This document shows positions 54,342-61,612 of a stretch of 64,000 nucleotides of DNA, in pieces; positions within the stretch are counted from its first letter, which is position 1; each line of letters begins with the position of its first letter. Under the pieces are notes generated by a model, which was given only the letters and a program-made list of their open reading frames with translations, ran no database searches and was not told the origin of the DNA. This DNA is from Alistipes dispar. Its GTDB lineage: Bacteria > Bacteroidota > Bacteroidia > Bacteroidales > Rikenellaceae. Both the position numbers and the translations under genes were made by a program. Location: assembly GCF_006542685.1 (NCBI RefSeq), contig NZ_AP019736.1, positions 2,530,001-2,594,000 of the forward strand, in the 5' to 3' direction.

Positions 54342-54520
54342 GCGAATTTTCCGGATTTTTCCCGGTGCGGGCCGCTTTTCGGGCGGATTCCGCTCGCCGG
54401 ATGCCTCTGTCCGGTCCGGTGGCCGGGCGGGAAACCTCCGCCGTGCGGCTGTCCTGACCCGGTTCGATCTCCGGAAATACGGGCGCGCTTTTTGCACATT
54501 GTCTTTCGTACCCCGTTCGC

Positions 54521-54997
54521 AGGCATCCCATTGTTTTTTACGGAACGAGCATTTTGCAGGGCGGCTGTTCATCCCGTCCGGGGATGGCTCATACGAATAT
54601 CCTCTCCCGGCGTCTGAACCGCGAGGCGATCAATCTGGGTTTCAGCGGCAACGGGCAGTTGGACTACGAGATCGCGCACCTGATGGCCGAAGTGGATGCG
54701 GGAGTCTTCGTTCTCGATTTCGTTCCCAACGTGACGGTCGAACAGATCGAGACGAAGCTGCTTCCGTTCTATCGCATTCTCCGAGACCGCCGTCCGGACA
54801 CGCCGATCGTCTTCGTCGAGGACCCAGTCTTTCCCCATACGTTCTTCGACGTGAAGGCCGCCGCGTCCGTCCGCCGGCTCAACGCGGCCCTTGCCGAACA
54901 CTACCGGCGGCTCAGGGAAAGCGGCGAGCGCAATATCTACTACTCCCTGCGATGTGCGTTCTGCGGCGCTGTCGGAGATCACGGGTCCCGACGGTAA
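54521..54997 (+). pseudogene. remnant of an SGNH/GDSL-type hydrolase
   Basis: The middle of a GDSL/SGNH esterase-like protein can be read without a start codon. HPIVFYGTSILQGGCSSRPG holds the block I serine, INLGFSGNGQLDYEIAHLM is block II, and VLDFVPNVTVEQIE is block III with its Asn. The usual N-terminal domain is missing, and the frame breaks after RNIYYSL, before the block V Asp-x-x-His motif. A short piece of the expected continuation (SEITGPDGKG) appears in another frame near 54970-55005. The gene is therefore truncated at both ends and dead. It sits directly upstream of the tyrosine recombinase. Confidence 0.75.
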
Positions 54998-55249
54998 GGG
55001 GTTCCGGGGTAAAATTCGCCGACGGCTACACCTACGACGGTCGGCCGAGCGGAGCGGCCGACCGGGAACCGGCAGGGTACGATGCCTCCGTCGTGCGGGG
55101 ACAAGGGCATTCCGGTCTGCGCCCGACAGCGGATTTCCGGCTTTTTCCGGCAATGTCCGCTGCATCGGCCGTTTCCGCGGGAAGGAACGACACGGAAAGC
55201 CCGTCCGCGGCTTGTTTTTACCGGCACGCAACCAACACGATTATAGTTT

Positions 55250-56473
55250 ATGACATCAGTGAAAATCACATTCCGCCCGTCTGCCTTCAAGGAAGAAGAG
55301 GGTACGTTATGCTTCCGCCTCGTTCTCGGCCGCCGTATCCGCCGGATCGGAACCGGATACCGGCTTTTCCTTTCGGAGTGGGACGAATGCCAGCAAAGCG
55401 TCGTCATCCGTCCGCAGTCGGATGACGAACGGAAAAACTACCTGACGGTCCTGCAGAGCCGGATCGGTGCGGATGCGAGGCGGCTGAACCGGATCATCGC
55501 CTCTTTCGAGCGGGAGCGCCGCAGCTATACGTATGAGGACATCCTGGCCGCCTGGCGGGCTTCGAAGGGAGATTACCTGTTCGATTTCATGGAGGAGATG
55601 ATCGACCGTTTCAAGCGGCAGGGGCGGATGCGCACCAGCGAAACCTATGCGGCCGCGCTGCGCAGTTTCGCCCGGTTCCGGAACCGGCGGGACATCCGGC
55701 TGGAGGAGATCGACTCCGACACCATGACCGCCTACGAAGCCTATCTCAGGCGGACGGGCGCGAGCAGGAATACGTCGTCGTTCTACATGCGTATCCTGCG
55801 GGCGGCTTACAACCGGGCCGTGGAGCGAGGAATCGTCTCCCAGAAGCAGCCTTTCAGGCACGTGTACACCGGCGTCGATAAAACCGTCAAGCGGGCCATG
55901 CCTCTGGATGCGCTTCGGCGGCTGAAAAATGCGGACCTGCGATCGTTTCCCCGGCTGGACTACGCCAGAGATATGTTTCTGTTGAGTTTCTATACCCGTG
56001 GCATGTCGTTCGTGGACATGGCATACCTGAAAAAGGACGACCTGTCGTCCGGAACGCTTACCTACTGCCGGAAAAAGACCGGCCAGCGGCTTTCGATCCG
56101 CTGGGAGGAATGCATGCAGGAGATCGTCGCCAAATACCCCGATCGCCATCCGGCCTATCTGCTGCCCATCATCCGGAAGGATGGCGGCGACGAACGGCGC
56201 CAGTATAAGAACCGCGGGCAGTTGATTAACCGGTATTTGAAAAAAATCGGCCGGGAGATGGGATTTTCCGTTCCGCTCACCATGTATGTCGCCCGGCATA
56301 CGTGGGCGAATATCGCCCGCAGCAAGAATGTTCCTCTGGCGGTCATCAGCGAGAGCATGGGCCACGATTCGGAGACGACGACCCGGATTTATCTCGCGTC
56401 GCTGGATTCCGCTGCGGTGGATCGGGCGAACCGGGTGGTTATAAATTCATTATTCGAAGACCCGGAAGTGTGA
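55250..56473 (+). CDS. tyrosine recombinase (site-specific integrase), probable fimbrial-switch invertase
   Basis: A 407-residue tyrosine recombinase with the Bacteroidota architecture: an N-terminal arm-binding domain (ITFRPSAFKEEEGTLCFRLVLG), a SAM-like core-binding domain (about residues 95-205) and a C-terminal catalytic domain. Catalytic residues visible are Arg250 (YTRGMSFVDMAYL), a lysine in RKKTGQRL, Arg349 (YVARHTWAN), His372 (ESMGHDSET) and the nucleophile Tyr381 (RIYLAS). The first histidine of the HxxR box is Tyr, as is common in Bacteroides invertases. It ends 7 bp before an inverted-repeat pair that flanks the fimbrial promoter region, so promoter inversion is its likely job. 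Confidence 0.92.
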   Translation: MTSVKITFRPSAFKEEEGTLCFRLVLGRRIRRIGTGYRLFLSEWDECQQSVVIRPQSDDERKNYLTVLQSRIGADARRLNRIIASFERERRSYTYEDILAAWRASKGDYLFDFMEEMIDRFKRQGRMRTSETYAAALRSFARFRNRRDIRLEEIDSDTMTAYEAYLRRTGASRNTSSFYMRILRAAYNRAVERGIVSQKQPFRHVYTGVDKTVKRAMPLDALRRLKNADLRSFPRLDYARDMFLLSFYTRGMSFVDMAYLKKDDLSSGTLTYCRKKTGQRLSIRWEECMQEIVAKYPDRHPAYLLPIIRKDGGDERRQYKNRGQLINRYLKKIGREMGFSVPLTMYVARHTWANIARSKNVPLAVISESMGHDSETTTRIYLASLDSAAVDRANRVVINSLFEDPEV

Positions 56474-56480
56474 AAACGAC

Positions 56481-56496
56481 TCTCTTGCAAAGAGAT
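56481..56496. repeat. left inverted repeat of the invertible element
   Basis: TCTCTTGCAAAGAGAT, the exact reverse complement of the repeat at 56644-56659. The repeat is itself a dyad (TCTCTT-N3-AAGAGA), as expected of a recombinase core site. Confidence 0.88.
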
Positions 56497-56505
56497 TTAC
56501 TTGTC

Positions 56506-56536
56506 CAAAAGTAATGGTTTCTTTCCGGAAAAACAA
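56506..56536 (-). promoter_or_regulatory. promoter inside the invertible segment, facing away from the fimbrial genes
   Basis: The minus strand has TTGT (56533-56536), 19 bp, then TACTTTTG (56506-56513). After inversion the -7 box would lie at 56627-56634, and transcription would start near 56641, about 36 nt before the ATG of the DUF3575 gene. Confidence 0.75.
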
Positions 56537-56571
56537 TATTTTCTTGTGAAAAAATGCGTGCCGATTTTTCC

Positions 56572-56595
56572 CGCCGATCGACCGGTCGATCGGCG
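56572..56595. repeat. 24-bp perfect palindrome within the invertible segment
   Basis: A perfect palindrome centred on ACCGGT (56572-56595), close to the middle of the invertible segment. It may serve as a terminator-like hairpin or a protein-binding site. Confidence 0.8.
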
Positions 56596-56596
56596 A

Positions 56597-56606
56597 GGGG
56601 GGGGGG
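56597..56606 (+). repeat. G10 homopolymer tract
   Basis: Ten consecutive Gs directly after the palindrome, inside the invertible segment. It is prone to slippage. Confidence 0.85.
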
Positions 56607-56643
56607 GATTTCGCTGATTGTCAGCATGTTGTTTATTGTGAAT

Positions 56644-56659
56644 ATCTCTTTGCAAGAGA
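56644..56659. repeat. right inverted repeat of the invertible element
   Basis: ATCTCTTTGCAAGAGA, the exact reverse complement of 56481-56496, located 17 bp before the DUF3575 start codon. Confidence 0.88.
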
Positions 56660-56676
56660 TATTAAAAACGAGGCCC

Positions 56677-57258
56677 ATGAATAAACGATTATTATTGCTG
56701 TTGTTGTTCGCCGGAATCTGCACGGCCGCGAGTGCCCAGAAAGTCGCAGTCAAAACCAACCTGCTGTACGATGCCACGACGACCCTGAACCTCGGCGCGG
56801 AGTTTTCGCTGGCTCCGAAGTGGACGCTCGACATTTCGGGAAACTGGAATCCCTGGACTTTCTCGGACAACCGCAAATGGAAACAGTTGGCGATCCAGCC
56901 GGAGGTGCGTTACTGGCTGTGCGAGCGGTTCAACGGACACTTTTTCGGCGCGCATCTGATCGGCGGGCTGTACAACTTCAGCAATCTGAATCTGGATTTC
57001 AAGCTGTTCGGTACGGATTTCAGCCGGTTGAAGGACCACCGTTACGAGGGTTGGATGGCGGGTGTCGGAATCGCCTACGGATATCATTGGATGCTTTCGC
57101 GGCATTGGAGTCTGGAAGGTTCGCTCGGAATCGGCTACGTATATACGCGGGCGGACAAGTACAACTGTCCCCGTTGCAGCCGACGGCTGGAGAACGACAG
57201 ACCGCACGATTACTTCGGCCCGACGAAAGCGGCCGTCAACCTGATCTATGTATTCTAA
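56677..57258 (+). CDS. DUF3575 domain protein (first gene of the fimbrial operon)
   Basis: A 193-residue exported protein with a signal peptide (MNKRLLLLLLFAGICTAASA, cleavage before QKVAVKTN). The DUF3575 body is a small beta-barrel-like outer-membrane domain (LLYDATTTLNLGAEFSLAPKW; QPEVRYWLCERFNGHFFGAHLI), ending in AAVNLIYVF. Such genes commonly open Mfa-type fimbrial operons in Bacteroidales; the function is unknown but probably structural in the outer membrane. The start at 56677 was chosen because upstream codons run through the recombination site. Its expression is expected to depend on the invertible promoter. Confidence 0.9.
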   Translation: MNKRLLLLLLFAGICTAASAQKVAVKTNLLYDATTTLNLGAEFSLAPKWTLDISGNWNPWTFSDNRKWKQLAIQPEVRYWLCERFNGHFFGAHLIGGLYNFSNLNLDFKLFGTDFSRLKDHRYEGWMAGVGIAYGYHWMLSRHWSLEGSLGIGYVYTRADKYNCPRCSRRLENDRPHDYFGPTKAAVNLIYVF

Positions 57259-57269
57259 ATAGCTGAGAG

Positions 57270-58703
57270 ATGAAACGTACTATGCTGACATACGGCTGCC
57301 TGCTGGGCGCTCTTCTGGTCTCGTCGCCGCTTGCGGCCCGGCATACGCTGCGGAGCGGAGCCGCCGTCGGGGATTCCCGCGTGTTCAGGCTGCGCGACAG
57401 CGTCGTGGTGGAGATGCGGATCGACCTTGCTGGAATGGAGGTGCGGTCCGACCGTTCCGTCGTACTGATTCCGTCGCTTTGCGACGGCGAGCGGACGATC
57501 GCTCTGCCCGCCGTGGAGGTGATGGGGCGCCGGCGTGCCCTCTACTACGAGCGGAACGGATCGCGGACTTACGCCCGACAGCCCTATCGGGTCGTGCGGA
57601 AGGACCGGAAGGCGGCGCAGACGGTGGATTACCGCGTGGCGCTGCCCCGTGCGGAATGGATGGATCGTCTTCGGCTGGGAGTGACGGAAGACCTCTGCGG
57701 ATGCGGCAGGACCGATCCCGGGCGTTGGGTTTCCCTGTGCGAGGCGGACGTTGAGTTCTCACCCTGCCTGGCCTATGTCACGCCGCGGGTGGAGATGCCG
57801 AAAAGCCGGGAGCTTCGGGGCAGGGCCTATCTGGACTTCGTGGTGGACCGGACCGAGATCGACCCGACATACCGCCGCAATCCGGAGGAGCTGGCCCGGA
57901 TACACGCCACCGTCGATACGGTGTACAACGACCGGGATTTCGGCATCACCCGGATCTTCATCGAAGGCTATGCCTCGCCGGAGGACACCTACGAGCACAA
58001 CACCGGTCTAGCGAAAGGACGCACCCGCGCCCTGAAGGAGTATCTCAAGGCGAGGTACGGATTCGCCGACTCGCTGTTCGTCACCTCCTTCGTGCCGGAG
58101 GACTGGGGTAACCTGCGCAGGTATGTGGCCGAAAGTTCGCTGCCCGACAAGAAGTCCCTTCTCGAGCTTATAGACGGCGGCATGGAGCCGGACCGCAAGG
58201 AACGCACACTGCGTATGCGTCATCCCGAGTCGTACCGCATCCTGCTGAAGGAGTGTTATCCGGGGCTGCGCCGCACGGATTACAGAATAGACTACCGCAT
58301 CCGGGGATTCGATGCGGACGAAGCGCGGGAACTCCTGCGCACCCGGCCGGAGAAGCTGAGCCTGCACGAGATGTTCGCCGTCGCGCAGACTTGTCCGGCG
58401 GGCGGCGCCGAATTCGCCGAAGTGTTCGAGACGGCCGCGAGGCTCTATCCGGACGATCCGGTGGTGAACCTGAATCTGGCGAATGTCCTGCTGGCCGGGA
58501 AAAAGCCGGAGGCGGCTCTGCCGTATCTGGAGAAAGCGGGGGACGGCGCGGAAGCGGAGAACGCCCGGGGCGTGGCCGCCGCGTTGCTCGAACGCTACGA
58601 CGAGGCGGAACGGCACTTGCGCCGTGCGGCGGAGGCGGGCCTGCGGGAGGCTGCGGAGAACCTGCGTGCGATCGCGGGAGACGGGAATTCCGGACGGAAA
58701 TAA
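57270..58703 (+). CDS. DUF3868 / OmpA-like domain protein of the fimbrial operon
   Basis: A 477-residue exported protein (MKRTMLTYGCLLGALLVSSPLAA). The N-terminal DUF3868 region spans about residues 30-160 (LRDSVVVEMRIDLAGMEV). An OmpA-like domain follows at about residues 185-300 (GRAYLDFVVDRTEIDPTYRRN; IFIEGYASPEDTYEHNTGLA). The C-terminus holds TPR-like helices (ARLYPDDPVVNLNLANVLL; NARGVAAALLERYDEAERHL). The combination suggests a peptidoglycan-attached periplasmic assembly factor for fimbriae. It is 11 bp after the DUF3575 gene and 30 bp before the fimbrillin gene. Confidence 0.88.
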   Translation: MKRTMLTYGCLLGALLVSSPLAARHTLRSGAAVGDSRVFRLRDSVVVEMRIDLAGMEVRSDRSVVLIPSLCDGERTIALPAVEVMGRRRALYYERNGSRTYARQPYRVVRKDRKAAQTVDYRVALPRAEWMDRLRLGVTEDLCGCGRTDPGRWVSLCEADVEFSPCLAYVTPRVEMPKSRELRGRAYLDFVVDRTEIDPTYRRNPEELARIHATVDTVYNDRDFGITRIFIEGYASPEDTYEHNTGLAKGRTRALKEYLKARYGFADSLFVTSFVPEDWGNLRRYVAESSLPDKKSLLELIDGGMEPDRKERTLRMRHPESYRILLKECYPGLRRTDYRIDYRIRGFDADEARELLRTRPEKLSLHEMFAVAQTCPAGGAEFAEVFETAARLYPDDPVVNLNLANVLLAGKKPEAALPYLEKAGDGAEAENARGVAAALLERYDEAERHLRRAAEAGLREAAENLRAIAGDGNSGRK

Positions 58704-58733
58704 GACAGAACATTCATTTCAATATTTGCATTT

Positions 58734-60470
58734 ATGAAAACAAACGGTACGAAAATCGGAGGGACGATGCTGGCGATGGCATTGTTCTTCGCCGCCTGCG
58801 CCGGCGACGACGGAAATCCCGGCGACCCGGCGGAAAAACCGGGGCAGCAGGTCGTGGACGGATACGTGAAAGTGGCGATCAACATGCCGACCTCCTCGGG
58901 ACTCACCCGGGCGGATGATCATCGTTACGACGACGGAGAGTCCAACGAATACAAGGTAAACGAGGCGCTGATCGCCTTTTTCGGAGGAACCGAAGAGGCG
59001 AATGCCACATTCCTGAAGGCTTATCAGTTGGATGTGTCGGGCTGGACGGTCGATGATGGCGACGAGCAGATCACGCGGACCGCGAGCTATGTCATGGAGG
59101 CTCCTGCCGTCCCGAACGGCGTCAGTCTGTATGCGTTGGCTGTCGTCAATGCGAACGGTATTCTCACGGTCGGTGACGATGGCATGCTGATGCGGGACGG
59201 CAGTCCGGTTTTCGGCGAAGGGGCCGGTACGATTGAGGCTTTGCGGGCCCGGGTGGAGAAAACCGCGGACGCTTTCATTTCGGCTTCCGGGAACGATAAC
59301 AGCAGTTTCTTCATGACGAACGCCCCGCTGTCGGACAAGTCCGGTTCGGACAGCCAACGCTCCTCCGCTGCGGCTTCCACGCTGGTGAAGGTCAAGGTAT
59401 ACGACACCAAAGAGGCTGCCGGCGCCGAGGAAGCCGATCCGATTTTCGTGGAGCGCCTCGTGGGCAAGGTCTCCGTGTCGATAGCCAAAGGCATAACGGC
59501 GGGGGATTCCGGGAATACCGTGGAGGTGGAGAATCCCGGCAGCATCTACAACGGCGATCGGGTCGTCCTGGAAGGCTGGGTGCTGAATGTCACCAATAAG
59601 AGTACCAGACTGGTGCGCGATGTCGGCGGCCTGAACGAGTGGGTGCAGTACGACAGCGGCGATTCGCGTTTCCTCGCGGGCAGCGCGGTGAAGCGGGACG
59701 TCGGTCGCTATCGCATCTTCTGGGCGGTGGACTGCAACTACTCCGATTCCGACGGGCATGGGGAGAGCGATTTCGACATATACGACAATGCGACGGACCC
59801 GTCGGACATCGACTGGAACACCTCCTGGGAAGAGAAGACGAACGTAGCGTACTGTCTGGAAAATACGTTCGACACGAAACACCAGAACAAGAACGAAACC
59901 ACGTCCGTGCTGATAAAGGGACGGTACAACCGTTCGAAAGATGCCGTGGTAAAAAGCTTCTTTATCGTGAAGAACAACGGTGTGCTGCTCTCCGAGGAGG
60001 AGTTCGTCGAAACGGTGAAAGCGGCGGTCGCCGGGCTGGAGGATGCGGAAATCCGAGTGAATTCCGAAGCGGCGGGAGGATATTACAACACGGACGGCAG
60101 GAAGTTGAGCGACCTGCTGACGGTTACGGGAGCGAATGCCGGTGCGCTGACGAAGGTCGTGCCGGAGCTGGGTACGGTGAAGTACTACAAGGACGGCGAG
60201 ACCTATTACTGCACCGCGCTTGTCCGCCATTTCGACAACGGCGAGACGCCCTGGGATAACAGCGAATCATATACTGATGAGAAGCATCTGGGCCGTTACG
60301 GCGTAGTGCGCAACACATGGTATCAATTGACCGTCAACAGCGTTTCGGGTCCGGGCGAACCGGAGATCCCCGATGTCCCCGACGAGCCGGACGATACGAC
60401 GGAAGGCTATATAAAGGTCTCCGTGGATGTCCTTTCGTGGGCGCTGCGCACGCAGGAGGTGGATTTGTGA
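58734..60470 (+). CDS. Mfa1 family fimbria major subunit
   Basis: A 578-residue fimbrillin precursor. The lipoprotein signal ends at Cys22 (LAMALFFAACAGDD). The propeptide runs to a likely Arg-specific cleavage site at Arg59 (TSSGLTRADD), after which the mature subunit would begin. The Mfa1-type N-terminal region is visible at YKVNEALIAFFGG. The C-terminus (EGYIKVSVDVLSWALRTQEVDL is split as EGYIKVSVDVLSW and ALRTQEVDL) resembles the donor strand that links subunits. A proline/acid-rich spacer (PEIPDVPDEPDD) precedes it. It should polymerise into the shaft after lipid-anchored export and protease processing. Confidence 0.92.
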   Translation: MKTNGTKIGGTMLAMALFFAACAGDDGNPGDPAEKPGQQVVDGYVKVAINMPTSSGLTRADDHRYDDGESNEYKVNEALIAFFGGTEEANATFLKAYQLDVSGWTVDDGDEQITRTASYVMEAPAVPNGVSLYALAVVNANGILTVGDDGMLMRDGSPVFGEGAGTIEALRARVEKTADAFISASGNDNSSFFMTNAPLSDKSGSDSQRSSAAASTLVKVKVYDTKEAAGAEEADPIFVERLVGKVSVSIAKGITAGDSGNTVEVENPGSIYNGDRVVLEGWVLNVTNKSTRLVRDVGGLNEWVQYDSGDSRFLAGSAVKRDVGRYRIFWAVDCNYSDSDGHGESDFDIYDNATDPSDIDWNTSWEEKTNVAYCLENTFDTKHQNKNETTSVLIKGRYNRSKDAVVKSFFIVKNNGVLLSEEEFVETVKAAVAGLEDAEIRVNSEAAGGYYNTDGRKLSDLLTVTGANAGALTKVVPELGTVKYYKDGETYYCTALVRHFDNGETPWDNSESYTDEKHLGRYGVVRNTWYQLTVNSVSGPGEPEIPDVPDEPDDTTEGYIKVSVDVLSWALRTQEVDL

Positions 60471-60505
60471 ACCGCTCGGTCCGAATATGAAAAACAGACG
60501 AAACC

Positions 60506-61591
60506 ATGAAGACAGGTCAAGCCATCCGACGCGGAATGCGGTCATACGGCAGGTCGCTGCTGAGCGGCAGTCTGCTCGTGTGCTGCATGTCGTGCACCGA
60601 CTGGATTTACGAGGATCGTAGCGGATGCGACCGCGGCGTGTATCTGAATTTCCGTTACGACTACAATCTTCAGCGTGCCGATATGTTCTCCGATCACGTG
60701 GGCGGCGTTACGGTCTATGTCTTCGACGCCGACGGCGACTTCGTGACCTCCCGGAGCGAGGCGAACACCGCCGGTTCCGCACCGCTCCGGGCGAAGGACT
60801 ACCGTATGCATCTCGATCTCCCTGCGGGCGAGTACCGCTTCGTGGCGCTGGCCATGCAGAAGGAGGTGGCGGAGACGCAGCGGGGGCCCGGGGCGAAGTT
60901 CCGGATTGCCGGACCCGACGGAGGGAAGATGGAGGGGCTGAGCGTCACGCTCGACCATGCTCCCGACGGCCGCGTGGAACACGGAGGGCTGCCGCTCGAT
61001 ACGCTCTGGCACGCCATGAGTCCGCGCAGCGTCGTGACGTCCGATCTGTACGCCGTCAGCGAAACGCTGTCGCTCGTGCGCGACACGAAGCATATCGACG
61101 TCGTACTGCGGGAGATAGACGACCCGGCGGGCGTGGACGTGGCGGACTACGACTTCCGCATCACGGACCGCAACCTGCGTCTGCGCTACGACAACAGCGT
61201 GGACGAGAGCGGGCCGGCAGTCTATACGCCCTACGTCGCGTGGAACACCGAGGACCGTACCGGGCGCGAAGCTGCGGAGGGCGTCGGCCGCATGGCGCAT
61301 GTCGGTTTCATGACCTCGCGCATCCTCTACCACGACCGCGCCGAAGAGGATGCCGTGCTGACGGTGACGCATCGGGAAACCGGCCGGGAGGTGATCCGTG
61401 TCAATCTCGCGGACATGCTCGCCCGACTGCGCAGCGCCGACGAACTGCATGCCTGCTCCGAACAGGAGTTCCTCGACCGGGGCTATGACTATCGCATGAC
61501 GTTTTTCCTGAAAGGCGATACGTGGGAAGCGGTGGATCTGGAGATCAGCGTGCTGAACTGGAGCAGGCGGATACAGAACGTGATACTTTGA
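60506..61591 (+). CDS. FimB/Mfa2 family fimbrial anchor subunit
   Basis: A 361-residue lipoprotein (SLLSGSLLVCCMSC, lipid at Cys30). The Mfa2/FimB signature follows immediately (WIYEDRSGCDRGVYLNFRYDYNL). The body has two beta-sandwich halves (GVTVYVFDADGDFVTSRSEA; LDLPAGEYRFVALAMQ), and the C-terminus is VDLEISVLNWSRRIQNVIL. In Porphyromonas, Mfa2 anchors the fimbria in the outer membrane and limits its length. It follows the major subunit gene by 35 bp. An internal ATG at residue 11 is an alternative start. Confidence 0.9.
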   Translation: MKTGQAIRRGMRSYGRSLLSGSLLVCCMSCTDWIYEDRSGCDRGVYLNFRYDYNLQRADMFSDHVGGVTVYVFDADGDFVTSRSEANTAGSAPLRAKDYRMHLDLPAGEYRFVALAMQKEVAETQRGPGAKFRIAGPDGGKMEGLSVTLDHAPDGRVEHGGLPLDTLWHAMSPRSVVTSDLYAVSETLSLVRDTKHIDVVLREIDDPAGVDVADYDFRITDRNLRLRYDNSVDESGPAVYTPYVAWNTEDRTGREAAEGVGRMAHVGFMTSRILYHDRAEEDAVLTVTHRETGREVIRVNLADMLARLRSADELHACSEQEFLDRGYDYRMTFFLKGDTWEAVDLEISVLNWSRRIQNVIL

Positions 61592-61612
61592 CGGTCGAAA
61601 GGAAATTAGCGT

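Larger units (their letters stand above)
56497..56643. mobile_element. invertible DNA segment (phase switch) upstream of the fimbrial operon
   Basis: A 147-bp segment bounded by perfect 16-bp inverted repeats, between a tyrosine recombinase gene and the first fimbrial gene. It contains one good promoter, pointing left (56506-56536), a 24-bp perfect palindrome (56572-56595) and a G10 tract (56597-56606). No TANNTTTG box points towards the fimbrial genes in the sequenced orientation. This is the expected layout of a phase-variable promoter in the OFF state. Inversion itself is inferred, not observed. Confidence 0.82.
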
